Origin: Austropuccinia psidii
Lineage: Eukaryota; Basidiomycota; Pucciniomycetes; Pucciniales; Sphaerophragmiaceae
DNA length: 64,000 nucleotides
NCBI GenBank assembly: GCA_023105745.1
Contig: JALGQZ010000013.1
Span: forward strand, 5,181,501 to 5,245,500
Direction of reading: 5' to 3'
This document shows positions 31,159-42,682 of this stretch, piece after piece. The position numbers and the translations under genes were made by a program. Under the pieces are notes generated by a model. The model was given only the letters and a program-made list of their open reading frames with translations. It did no database searches and was not told where the DNA came from. How positions within the stretch are numbered: the first letter of the stretch is position 1; each line of letters begins with the position of its first letter.

Positions 31159-34100
31159 CTCCTTCTTGATTTACTAGATTCATTTGGGGTAGCAGCTCAT
31201 TTAGTTTTGTGATTGACAAAGGTTTCGTGAGAACATCCGCAATCATGTCATTAGTTGATACCTGTCGTACTTCAAGCGTATTGTTGAGAACGAGCTGTCG
31301 TAGGTATTGATACCTGACTTCTATGTGCTTGGTTTGTGGATTTAACGTAGCCTGTTTAGAAATAGTTATCGATCCGGAATTGTCGTTGTAGAGAACTGGC
31401 TTTCCCATTTTAATATTCATATCATTAACCATCAGCATTGACAACCATCGCAGTTGTTTGCTGCAGATGTTCATTGACACAAATTCGGCCTCAGTAGTGG
31501 ACTGAGCTATAATTGTCTGCCGTTTGCTTAGCCACGAGATCGGATTACCGAACACCATTACTATGTTACCTGAGATTGATTTTCGATCAACACTGCAGTT
31601 GGCATAGTCTGAGTCAGCCCACCCTTCTAACACTGGCTTAGACTCATTAGCTTTGACTCTAGACTGGTAATGTATACCCCAGTCAGCAGTTCCCTTAATG
31701 TATCGAAATACATGCTTCAGGGCATTCCAATGGTTCACATTGGGTTTAGTGGAGAAACGTGCTAACTGATTTACTGTGTACACTAGGTCTGGTCTTGTAT
31801 GTTGAGATAGGTAATTTAAATATCCGATCGCTCGCTGGTACATAGTCTTGTCAAACAACTTGGATTCCTCATTGATGATTACAGCAAAGTTGCCATTGCA
31901 AGGTGTTTTGACTGGTCGACAGTCGTTCATATCAAATTGTTGTAATATCTTTCTTGCAAACGGTTCTTGAGACAAAAACAGATTTCCATTCTTTAGCCAG
32001 TCTATCTTATAGCCCAGGTGTTGTGTTGGATAGCGCTTCATTTTTAGTGTAAAAGCCTTGCTGAGTTGTTTTAAAAAGGTTTCTATTTCTGCTTCTTGTT
32101 GCGATATTAGGAACCCATCGTCAACATGTAAATGAAGGAAAAGTGTCTTTTCCTTATTTATGAACAGCGAGTCATCAAATTGAGCGCTGAACATATTGAG
32201 CTCATTGAGTGTCTTGGTGAATTTCACCTTCCACATCCTAGGGGCTTGTTTAGTACCATACAAGGATCGATTTAGCAACCATACCCAATTTTCTTTGCCT
32301 GGGGCTTCAAATCCTTTCACTTGCTTAACATAGACAACTGCATCCATGTCTCCGTGCAGAAATGCCGTCTCTACATCAAATTGGTAAGCTATGAAGTTGA
32401 AATTCACTACCATAGACAGCAGTATCTTGAACGTCTCGTTTCGACCTACTGACGACCATGTATCAAAATAGTGGAGCATGTGTATCTGGTGGTTTCCAAG
32501 CACCACCCACCTTGCCTTATGACGGTATACTTCGCCAAACTCATTTCTCTTCTTAGTCAACCGCCACATGCCGCCGATCACTTTGGAACCATCTTTTGAG
32601 TAAGGCACTAGATGTCCAGTGTTGTGTTGCATTAGAGAGCTAAATTCCGCGTTCATCGCATTCTGCCATTTTTCCTTTTCCTGGGTGTCTCCCATGGCCT
32701 TGGAATATGGTACCACATCCGTAAGGAGGGCTTGGTTGCTCCTTCTGGTTGATCGACGTGAGTCTTTGAGTATATTTTGTTCGTCAATATTACTGCTAAT
32801 ATTTTGAGGGGCAGTGTCATAGTGCGGAACATAATCCCATCCTTTCACTTGCGACCTCCGGGTTCTTGTAGCTGGTTCTGGATCCACTTCACTAGATGTG
32901 ACAGTTAAGTTATCCGTATTCCTGTCGGACGAGTTTGGTGATTTAGGTAAGGGTAGCTGTACGCTGCAGTACTGCTGTCCTCCCACTTCGTTGGGTAGGG
33001 TTTCCATCTGCTTGTGTGCTTTGCTTGATCCAATACTGGATGGGACAATGAAGTCGCGACTTATGATTATTTTCCCTGACTCGATTTCTAGAAATCTCAT
33101 AGCATCTGAGTACTGCTCATGAGTTAGTGCACGGAGCGTTGTTGTTTTGTCTGCTACTTTTGATATGTTAGTGAGTTTAAGCACATGAACTTTGTGCCCG
33201 AACGGTATTAACTTAAAGTAGTCTAGCTCTGGCTCAAGCCACATGCTATGCTCTTTAAGCATGCTCAATGGGGTGCGAAAATTCAGGAAACGGTGAGGAG
33301 TGTGATTGAGTAACCGTGAGGCATGTTGTGCTGCCTCATCCCAGTATGTTATGGGAATGTTGGATTGACACAGCAGGCATCGTATCTTGGACAGTAGCGT
33401 TTTATTGAATCGCTCAGCGACTCCATTGGTTTGGGGTGAATTAGGAGCACCTTGTTCGATTGACGTTCCTGACTGGAGGAAGTAGCGTTTTAACCTAGCA
33501 GAGGTGAATTCTCCACCACGATCTGAGTGAAAATAAGCTGGGGTTATATTCAACTTGTTCTTTATCTCAGTGAAATAAGAAATGATCATGTTTTCTGATT
33601 GGTCTTTGCTGTTCAGTAGATAAATGCGATTAAACCTCGTGTAGTCATCTATTAGTACTAAGACATATCTATATCCCTTGCGTGTTACTGGGGATATTTC
33701 AAGGGTGTCTGAATGGATTTTGAAAAACGGTGAGCTTGTTTGAGGCAATGTGTTTTTGTGTGGTTTTCTTTGGATCTTAGCCTTTGAGCATACTTCACAA
33801 TGCTTTGACGATGTGAATGGTTCAGATATACATAATTTAGTGAGCAAACTTTCCAGATACTTATCACTTGGGTGTCCCATCAGGACGTGCCAGTCTCTTC
33901 CTTCGATGGCATCTGCCAAATTTACTTGAGGTTGATTTCGATTTGAATACAGATTTCCATCTCTTGTAAATGCGGCAACAATTGAATTTCCTTGCTTTAT
34001 CAGGAAGTTATCGTTCTTGTAGTGTGGCCTAATACCATGATCCACTAGCTGCGATACGGATATGAGATTTACAGGTCCCTTTGGTGCAAAGGACACTGGG

Positions 34101-35263
34101 GCTATGTGATACCCATATAAGTTCATTGTTCCTTGATGGGTTATTTCGACAGGACTCCCAAAAGTTCTGATATTCTTTTTCACACTAATGACATTTGATA
34201 GTAATGCAAGATTGTTGACTACTGAGCGTCCACATCCCGTATCGAGATATAGTGTTTGTCTATCTTGATAATCGGTGGCGAATATGTTCTCTGGCGAAAG
34301 GTAGTATGCATCACTGTCTGACGAGCAGTGTTCCTTTTCAGGACTTTGATCTAGACTTGGTCTGGTCGTCATGGCATTAGCAGAAGTGGTTAGTGAATTA
34401 TTCAGTAATAGCTTTTCTAACTTTTCCAATCGTTTGGACACGCTCTCAGTGTGATTTCCCATTCTTTCTCTCCTCTTTTTTTTGTGATGCTGTCTCTTCT
34501 TATTGTCACCTTCACGTTGAGTTGTTGGTGAGTTCGATGTGTTATTACCACTTGGTTTCTTTAAATTTCCTTGATTTGTTGGTGTTCTGTTGTTGGTAAA
34601 CAGTGCTTCAGTGGCAACATTATCAGGTCTGGACTGTTCCAGCGCAACTCTCTTGGTGATTGTTGTGACGTCAAAGGGTTGAACATCATAAAGATTTTGA
34701 ACCAGGCTGCTTAGGTCTCGATCTCGATCTAAACTTTGAAGGAAAAAAGCAGCAGCCATCTCCTTGCTTAGCTCCATTTTAGTGCTTGAGCTTCCAACAA
34801 GTGACTTATAACTTGCATATAGCTTTAGAAATAAGTCTATGTGACTATCAAGGGAGGATCCTGGTTCATACATAAGTGAGGTGAGTCGAGTCAATGCTCG
34901 ACAGATAGTGACTGTTGAGTTTTTTCCACACGCATCTCCCAGAGCATTCCAGGCGGTGAGAAACAATTCGTCATTCTCAAGGAGAATGCCTTGAAGTTCT
35001 TCACTGACTGTCGTCCAGAGAATAGCCAGTCCAGCGCTGTTTTTGCGTTGGTATTTTGTTGTGGCCTTCTCTTTTTCAGATGGTGCACGAAACAGGCATC
35101 CATAGCCGCATCCATTTAGCTAGTTTGTCATGTGGCATTTCCACTGCACCCAGTTTGTTCGGGTTAGTTGGTTTACCTTGACTTTCAGTGACCCTGAATC
35201 TGAATAGTCGTCTTCAGTGGTTTGTGTTATGTTTGATGGATGGGCAGAGGATGGATTCGACAT
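31133..35263 (-). CDS. CopC Gag-Pol polyprotein, one premature stop
   Basis: From ATG 35263 (MSNPSSAHPSN) one frame runs 1376 codons, broken only by a TAG at 35122-35120 (codon 48, probably CAG to TAG); 31133-34966 is fully open (1277 residues from its first ATG). In order it has Gag, with a Lys/Arg-rich tail (KKRQHHKKKRRERMG) in place of a zinc knuckle; protease (LYLDTGCGRSVVNN); integrase zinc region (WHVLMGHPS, CEVCSKAK); core with D, D, E (HSDTLEI, FHSDRGGEFTS, NGVAERFNKTL); RT (FDVETAFLHGDMD, SLYGTKQAPRMW, LHLHVDDGFLIS); and RNase H (GWADSDYANCSVDRKS, QSTTEAEFVSMN). The stop lies 26 nt inside the 3' LTR. It could be functional if the stop is read through or an internal start is used. Confidence 0.93.
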
Positions 35264-35320
35264 AGTGTAGCTGATACCTGTGTTTTGACTCTGGCTCTTA
35301 TCGCAGATAGAAGCAACTAA

Positions 35321-35332
35321 CTCTCGCTACCA
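35321..35332 (-). promoter_or_regulatory. CopC primer-binding site
   Basis: On the minus strand TGGTAGCGAGAG starts directly after the 5' LTR. Its first eight bases are those of the classical site for the 3' end of initiator tRNA-Met (as in Ty1), so ordinary 3'-end priming is likely, unlike CopA, CopB and CopD. Confidence 0.65.
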
Positions 35333-36020
35333 TGCAAGAGTTTAGTTAATAGTGTCTTTCTATTGCAATAAGAATTAACCAGTAGCAATAACTAACAAAT
35401 TCTAGACATTAGTTCATAGTTTAATACGTTATATAGAACAAAGAGATTAACCTGATGGTAATTAAATATATATATATATATATATATATGGATCAGCTGA
35501 TTAAGTCACTATGTCGGTTTGTGCTACTGTATACTAATTAACAAATTCGTGATCAATGAGTGTGCAATGGCTCAATAAAATGAATGATATGTACCTCAAC
35601 AGTCTACTTAAACTCCTTCTTACGTTGGAGAGAAACAGACGGGCAACAGCTCTTCAGAGTGAGCTGTTTGAATAATGAGTTAGTTTACTAATAGGAATGA
35701 TGATAGGGTATACAATGTGTTGTCTACCTTAATGTCAGTTAAAGCTGAACTTCGTGTTTTGATGAGAAACAAAATACGATTGGAGATACGAAATAGAATT
35801 GGGATGCAAGACTAGAGTAGGATGTCAGATAGATATTAAATGTTTTCTCCTCCAACGCAGTCCTTAAATATACGTTAATAGAGCTATTCACGTGATAAGA
35901 TTACTGTGATCTTATCACATGAGTTGAATAAACTTAATTTCTTCTTACTAAATGATTCGGTTAAATCAGTTTTATTTTCCTTTTTGATATGATTTCAACA
36001 CTTCTGATCCTTTTTCAACA
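35333..36020 (-). repeat. CopC 5' LTR
   Basis: The 688-bp copy matches 30493-31158, with a longer TA run (35466-35489) and an extra 18 bp near 35806-35823 flanked by GGAT. Confidence 0.93.
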
Positions 36021-36025
36021 ATTAA

Positions 36026-36444
36026 TAACTTTGATTAGAATAAGCAAGGAGGAACAGTAGCGCTGACGAGCACACCTAGAGAGGTGTAAGATACAAAAAT
36101 GGTTAAGAGTCAATGGTAGTGCATGTTCAATAGGTCTGACAGAACCAACCTGAATGATAAGGTATTAATACCTTTGATTAGAATAAGAAAGGAGGAACAG
36201 TAGAGACAACAAGCACACCTAGAGAGGTGTAAGATACAAAAATGGTTAAGAGTCAATGGGTGAATGGAACAAGTGCCATCGACTCTATTTATGTTGTGAA
36301 AAAAACTGAATACATGATTTAGCTATGCGATAATATTTTTGTATCTATGATAGAGCCTTTTTGTATCTACAATCTAAGAGTGCCTTTTGATTTTAGAAGA
36401 GGATTTTCCTCTTCTCTTATTGCTTTCTAATATAATATTCAATA
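36026..36444 (-). repeat. CopB 3' LTR, inner part
   Basis: The LTR resumes after CopC and its ATTAA flank. It contains two more units of the 143-bp repeat and ends TTCAATA. The minus-strand G-run GAGGGGGGG next to it (36445-36453) is the polypurine tract. Confidence 0.88.
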
Positions 36445-36930
36445 CCCCCCCTCATTCTTAGGATTCACGAGTCCCAGGTTTGTAACAAATCTGAGATGAG
36501 CTGGTTTTGCCAAAGCCTTTGTCAAGCCATCAGCAGGCATTTCCTGAGAAGGTATGTATGATAGTTGTAATTTATTTTTATTTATCTGTTCTTGAGTCCA
36601 GTGAAAGATTATGTCAAAGTGCTTGTTTCAGTCGGTTATTTGAGAATTACCTGCCAGCGCAATCGCTACCTGGTTGTCTGCACAAATTTCTAGTGGGTAA
36701 ACAACAGTTACACCAAGATCTTTGAGTAGAAGGCCGGTCCAAATTGCCTCCTTTCCACCTTCATACTGAGCTTTGTACTCAGCTTCGCAAGATGAAGTAG
36801 ACACAGTGGATTCCTTTCTACTTTTCCATGTAATGCAAGAATCACCAACTTTCGTCATGAAACCGCTGACTGATTTTCTGGTATCCTTACAGTTAGCAAA
36901 GTCAGCATCACAGAAGACGGATAAAGACAA
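36439..36930 (-). pseudogene. CopB RNase H and end of Pol
   Basis: The frame holds VFCDADFANCKDTRKSVSGF, TVSTSSCEAEYKAQYEG and ICADNQVAIALAGN, the Copia RNase H acidic motifs. Near 36628 it shifts frame. The tail (LRFVTNLGLVNPKNEGG) reads into the LTR, where TGA at LTR positions 4-6 is the stop. Confidence 0.88.
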
Positions 36931-37110
36931 TTAGTCTCTGCCTAGCCGGAGCCTCAGTTGCTTTGTTCCCTGTAAATATTGGAGCAGGTGCTTAAATGCC
37001 AACCAGTGCTTGATTCCTGGCTTTTGAAGATATTGAGATAGATGAGAAGTAACAAAAGCAAGATCTCCTCTGGTTGCCACCTGGAGATAGCTTATCTTAC
37101 CCACTGCTTG

Positions 37111-37563
37111 TCAATATTTGATGTTCAGTATTTCAAATTCCTTTGTTTCTTTATCAGTCGACTCTTGTAACCTTGAGTTTGGTACCATGGGGGTGGAAAC
37201 AGATTTGCAATTTTTCATGTTATAGTTGTCTAATAAATCAACAATATATGAGCACTGGGACAAAAAATAACAGTCATCCTTTTTTTTTACTTTCATTCCT
37301 AACAGGGAGGTGGCTGGACCCAGATCCTCCATTTCGAATCGTTTACTTATCAGCGTTTTAAATCTACTGATATCATTTGAAGCTACTGTTAGATCATCCA
37401 CATGTATGTGGACAAAACACTGCCAATCTCTCAAGGTGGAGATGAATAGACCTGGATCAGCATTTCTGGGTTTTAGTCGGATCGAAACAAAAAAGTTGGA
37501 AATGCCAAGATACCAGTATCTTGATGATTGTTTTAAGCCGTAAAGGGTTGATGAAACTTCCAA
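37111..37563 (-). pseudogene. CopB reverse transcriptase, active-site part
   Basis: The 150-residue frame begins with STLYGLKQSSRYWYL and has the intact catalytic box CFVHIHVDDLTVAS, then MEDLGPATSLLGMKVKKKDD and a thumb region. The upstream RT half is 37533-37910, one frame away. Confidence 0.9.
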
Positions 37564-37910
37564 ACTTCGTTTTTATTTGTCCCTTTTATAAATGTTGGTA
37601 TTTTCATGTAGATTTCTTCATTTAAGGATGGGTTAAGAAAGGCTGCCACAGCGTCTATATGATGTACCTCAAGTTTTCTGTTGCTAGCGTTGGATAGTAG
37701 AGCCCTTAAAGAACTAAACTTTCCCGTGGGTGAGAATGTGTTATCATAGTGCACTCCAGGCTGTTGTGAAAAGCCTTGAGCACAGATCCTAACCTTGTTT
37801 TTTACTAAATTATTATCTGAATCAAATTTGCCCTTGAATTGTACTGAAAAACCAATAGCCCGTTTTCCTGAAGGTAGAGGAACTGTCTCCATAACTCCTC
37901 TAGATGTCAA
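37533..37910 (-). pseudogene. CopB reverse transcriptase, N-terminal part
   Basis: The frame reads VKNKVRICAQGFSQQPGVHY, NTFSPTGKFSSLRALLS and HHIDAVAAFLNPSLNEEIYM, the Copia RT fingers pattern (ARLVAQGF..., DVxxAFLN...). The first catalytic Asp is present in HHIDAVAAFLN. Confidence 0.9.
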
Positions 37911-38131
37911 ATTTTGAAGTTCTTGTTCAAAGCATTAACCCTTTCCTTTTTATCGGGTTGTCTCATTTCATCGTCCCATGATTTGGGATTTTTTGATAGA
38001 TGATTGCTAATTGTGATTTTTGCTCACCTGCGTTTTCCTTCCAAGATATTTGCCTGAGAAAGATTCGAGGAGATGTTCTTTGGTGCAGTGTTTGATGTTA
38101 GTAGGATATCCCAGCCTGGTTGCTGAGGAGC
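37911..38131 (-). pseudogene. CopB linker to reverse transcriptase in broken frames
   Basis: The minus strand has short pieces compatible with the Copia stretch before RT (for example WDDEMRQPDKKERVNALNKN), with stops and shifts. No separate gene is present. Confidence 0.45.
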
Positions 38132-38335
38132 TTACAGTGATGATTGGTGTACAGTTGCTTCTTCATTTACAACTGATGGGACAAGGTTGTTTGAATTGTA
38201 AGATGTAGCTTTCAAGAAATAGTCTTCATCTGCCATAGAGCTGGGGACAATAGCCAATTCGGAGGGTGGTGGAGGGAATTTGTCTTCATCAAAGATTACA
38301 TCGTGACTGTAAGTGATCTTTCCATTTGGCAACAT
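38132..38335 (-). pseudogene. CopB integrase-RT linker
   Basis: The frame ends the integrase tail (LPNGKITYSHDVIFDEDKFP) and continues into a Ser/Asn-rich linker, typical between integrase and RT in Copia elements. Confidence 0.8.
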
Positions 38336-38622
38336 GACTCTGTAATTGTTGTAGCCAAGGAAGAGGCCCTTTGTTGCTGTGGGAGAAAACTTTCCATGTC
38401 ATTTGGCTTTTGGGATGTTGACGAAACAAAGACACCTAAAAGATAGAAGTCTTGATAAGCCAAATGGCTTACATGCCAAATTTCAAACAGAGTTTTTGTA
38501 TAAGCTGGTAGTGAGGGTGTGATATTTTCAAGGAAGACGCTAGTGACAATGGCTTCGCCCCAAAAAGATGCAGGGAGTTTGCAGTTGAACAATAGCAATC
38601 AAGCCTTTTCCGATGTTGATCT
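38296..38622 (-). pseudogene. CopB integrase, part after the GypA-2 insertion
   Basis: The frame carries LLFNCKLPASFWGEAIVTSV and TLFEIWHVSHLAYQDFYLLG, the integrase C-terminal region. Just before it a TGA (38601-38599) stands where CGA (Arg of KARxLL) is expected. GypA-2 separates it from 48302-48810. Confidence 0.88.
38618..38622. repeat. Target-site duplication of GypA-2 (left copy)
   Basis: GATCT here and GCTCT at 48302-48306 differ by one base. Removing the element rejoins the CopB integrase frame (SERGNRxTSEKA). Confidence 0.8.
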
Positions 38623-40046
38623 TGTCAGGCTGAGTCTATGATGAGAGTATTAAAAAGTGTTTATAACTCTTGACTATGACTGTGACACGGTGAATAAGGA
38701 TTTAAAAGAGTTTTATAAGAGATGGAGATGGTTTAATTGAATAATAAGAGGGCTTTACTATAATAAATATAGTGGTGGTGAGCGCTGTTGAAAGCCCTGG
38801 GTGCAGCTTTACCTGTTGGGTTACAATACTTTAAATTAAGAGTATACCTGGTTATTACCCAAGAGTAAAACTGTTTTTGACAGTTTACTACGTAGGGTAT
38901 TCAAGAGCAGGATGAGGAAACAATTCTGGCTGTGAAAAGCCTCCTTTTTATCCTGAAATGGGGTGGAAAGGGTGCTAGACCTTTCCACGTAGAGGAAGTG
39001 AAAATTTTTCACTCTCTAGTACTGGCTTGTGGCTTGCAAACAGCCTGTATAACCTGTATTGGGCTCAGATGTGGTTTTGAAACCACATCTGGGCGGTTTT
39101 CTACAATACAGGGTGAAAATTTTCATCTGGGGACCTCACAGCCTGATTCTGACATGTATGACGTGTAGAATGCTGTACAGAAACTGTATGGGACCCCAGT
39201 ATTGACTGACATATGAGGTATTGAAGTAAAAACATGCTTCTTCGTCTATTTTACACCTCATATTCATGGTTAAGGGATATTATCCCATGGCAAGGCTGTA
39301 TATGACAGCAGGTGGGATTTTGACCTTAAAACAGCCATAACTATGTCAATTCTTGAGATATCAACCTCAAAATTGGTTCGGTGTGTAGCCCTGTGTGTGC
39401 TCTACACAATGGTACCTCATGTGATATGGGTATCATTAAATATGGCAAAGTTATCCCATGTACAAGATCTTGTACATTTGCATGTTTTTAGGCAAAAATC
39501 TGTATTGAGCTTGTTTTCCCCATACCTTCTGCAGTAGTTGAGATATGGAGAAGTGGATGACACCATCAGATAGCCCTGATTGTGATCTTTCCAAAAAGAC
39601 CCCACTTTAAGTATCCCACACTAAAACTGTAGAAGTTAGATGAGAGGTGAATGTTTTGTTCATCCTTATTTCTCCTGAAATTGGCCATAACTCCAGTAAT
39701 ATTGGTTCTAGCTCAGTTTGGCTGGTACCATTGGATAGCCCTGGATTAGAGCTTCATTTTTAATACCCATTTGATGGGGTTAAGCCTCTCCTTCTAGATT
39801 TTAGATGAGAGGTGAAAATTAAGGTTTATGCTCAGCAATAGCTTTGAGCAGGAATAACTTTGTTGTTTCTTGTCCTATGGTGATGGGACTTATATTTTCA
39901 GAAAGGGGTGAGTTTCCTCTTTCTTTTGATATCTTCCGAGCTAATTTGGCTCAGCTCCATGTTTTGGTGGTATCTTGGCTATACCATTGGTTTATGGTAT
40001 TTTGGCTGTCATGCTTGTGCTCTGGTTTTGAGTCACCGGCTGACAT
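38623..40046 (-). repeat. GypA-2 3' LTR
   Basis: The 1424-bp copy is a partner of 46864-48301. It carries the family hairpin near 39052-39116 and is preceded in element sense by the AGAGGGAGGGTA polypurine tract (40047-40058). Confidence 0.94.
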
Positions 40047-40069
40047 ACCCTCCCTCTAAAAAAGGCTCA

Positions 40070-41134
40070 TCATTGATGAGACTGTTCAGTCCTCCTAGAG
40101 GCCCTGAATCTCCTGAGATGAAGGTTCCCATCTGGTATGGCATCTTCTGTCAACCATTTGTCTTTATCAGCTGTTTGGTGCTTAAATCTGACTAAGTATT
40201 GTATTTGATCCTTCCCATTGAGTCTGATCTTCCTGGCCCTGATGATCTTACTCACAGGTCCTGGGTAGTCTTCCACTTCCACTATGTTAGGTGGTGTGGG
40301 GTTCTTCTTCCTGGAGGGGAATTTATCTTCCTCTGTTTGGAAGTATGGTTTGACCAAACTTACTGGGAAGACTGGGTGCTTCCTGGAAAATTCCTCTGTA
40401 AGTTTGACTTCCACTGCATTCTTTCCTATCAAGTTAATGGTAGTAAAAGGCCCTACAAATGAGTCCCTCATCTTCTTGGGTCCTTTAAGATTATTAAAGT
40501 TCAGTGTAGACACTAGCACTTGGTCCCCTTCCTTAAAGTCAGGTTCCATGTGTGTCTTGTCCCACCTCTGCTTGTTATAATCTTTTGCTTCAGCTATGCA
40601 TTTAGCAGCTGTGTCACAAGCCCTCTTCCACATATTATGGAAGTGTTTGGCTGTGGGGTGGATGGTTAGAAGATTCTTCTTCAAATGATCTACAGGAAAT
40701 AAGGGGTTCCACCATTTTTCTACCAGTGCAGGTGTACTTCCTGTGGTAGAGTGATGACTTGTATTATAAGCCAGTCGGACAGCTGGTAGAAGGGTAACCC
40801 AATCATGGGTGTATCCTTCATGGTCCTTATATTCCATGCCATATGCACAGAATCTTGTAAGGATGTCCTCCATAGTCTGCATCATCCTTTCAGCTAGGCC
40901 ATGTGTTTGAGGATGGTAAGCTGTGGAAAAAGCAAGCTTGGTGCCAAGCATGTCATACAAGTTGGTCCAAAATTGATATGTGATTTTTGGGTCCCTATCA
41001 CTAATGATAATTTTAGGGACTCCACAGGTAGATATGATGTTATTCCAAAATGACAAAGCAGTATCCATGGATGTGTCCTCTTTGTGACATGGTAGACACC
41101 TCATGCTCTTGCTGAACCTATCAACTATGATCAA
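40070..41134 (-). pseudogene. GypA-2 integrase C-terminal half and chromodomain
   Basis: The 354-residue frame includes [15 protein letters not shown] (second catalytic Asp), [12 protein letters not shown] (Glu), the tail ([20 protein letters not shown]) and the chromodomain-like [30 protein letters not shown]. No frameshift is seen where GypA-1 has one. It is separated from the upstream frame by one stop near 41140. Confidence 0.92.
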
Positions 41135-41143
41135 GCAGGCATT

Positions 41144-42421
41144 TTAGTTTTCTTTGCCTCCTGGGACAAGTCCTGTAACCCAGTCCATGTTGATGGTTTC
41201 CCATGGGTGCTTGGGTTCTTCTATGTGTTGAAGTAACCCATACTTCTTCCCATGTTTCCTATTTGCCTTTTGGAATCTGTCACAAGTGTTGATGTATTCA
41301 CTCAACTCTTTTTCCCACTTGGGCCACCAAGCTGTGCTTGATACCCTCTCTTTGGTCCTGTCCTCACTCATGTGTCCCATGTAGGGGCAGTCATGGCATT
41401 CTTGCAGGACCAAAGAAATGTGGTCTCTGTCTACCACTGTGAGTGCACTTGTGTGCTTTTCTCTGTGGCAGAGCAGGCCATCTATAAGGAAAAACTTGTT
41501 ATCCTTATAGGCCCTCAACCAGGGTTCTTCCAGCTGGGATTCCAGTTCTGGGCTCCTGTATTTCTGTTGAAGGAGTTGTAGTAATATGCCACACTGCTTG
41601 TGTTTGGCATAAGACTTTAGTACTGCACTAAAAAATTCATTGTGCAGTTCTGAGGAACTTATTCCCAGTATGGGAGTTTCTGTCCCTTCTGAATCAGTGT
41701 TTCCACTGTCAAGGGTGCCACTTTCTGGTGCCCATTCAGAAAATCTGAAGTTCTTTTTTCTATCTATTTCCATGAAATGGATAGGAATCTTGGCTGCAAC
41801 TTCAGGGTAATAAGCTGGATTGCTTTTGACATTGTCCAGTGGCCATCTGCTAAGGCCATCTGCATTGGTATGACTTTTACCTTCTTTGTATATGATGGTC
41901 ATGTTCCCTCTATACTCCTGGATGGCTATTTGCCATCTCAGAATGTGTCTATTTGTAGTCTTCATGTTCAGTAAAGACTTCAAGGCTGTGCAGTCTGTGT
42001 AGACTTCAAAGACTGCACCCTCCAAGTAATAATGGAGTTTCTCTAGAGCCCAGACTAGACATAGGCATTCAGTCTGGGTAGCCCCATACCTGGCTTCTGA
42101 ATCTTTCAGCTGCCTTGAGATGTAGCAAATTACTCCTTCTCTTGGTTCACCATCCACAATTTGTCTTTGGTGAAGGGCTGCTCCTAGGCCTCGACTGCAT
42201 GCTGCATCTATATACAACTTGAATGGTAGTTCAAAGTCAGGTAAGATGAGCACAAGTGCATTTGTGAGTTCATGTTTGATCCTCTCATATGCATCCCTTC
42301 TTTCCTTGGTTATTTCAAAAACTACATCTTTTGAGCATAACTTGTATAAACTACTAGTGATATGGGCAAAATTCTTGAGGTGGTTTCTATAGTGGCTAGC
42401 AAACCCAAGAAAAGATTGCAT
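41144..42421 (-). pseudogene. GypA-2 RT thumb, RNase H and integrase N-terminal half
   Basis: The 425-residue frame carries [20 protein letters not shown] (RT thumb), RNase H ([53 protein letters not shown]), the integrase zinc region ([20 protein letters not shown], with the second Cys of CxxC changed to Phe) and the first catalytic Asp (NMDWVTGL). Confidence 0.92.
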
Positions 42422-42682
42422 CTCTTTGATGTTCTTTGGTACTGGCTTTTGCAGTACGGCTGCTACTTTATTCTGGTCAATTGCCAGACTAAGGCCTGAG
42501 ACTTTGTGTCCTAGAGCTAGTAGCTCTTTTTGGCCAAAATTTCACTTTTTAAGTGAAATTTTCAGCTTGATGGGTTTACATTTACTCAGCACTCTGTCTA
42601 TGTATTGTACATGGTCTTCCCATGTCTCTGAGTATATAATGATATCATCAGTATATACTACCATCCAGCCTTCTAGTATTTC

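Larger units (their letters stand above)
30493..36020 (-). mobile_element. CopC, nearly intact Ty1/Copia element
   Basis: The 5.5-kb element in the CopB left LTR has LTRs 30493-31158 and 35333-36020 and flanks ATTGA / ATTAA (a TSD with one change). It encodes a 1376-codon Gag-Pol with a single in-frame stop. It is one of the least decayed elements in the window. Confidence 0.94.
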
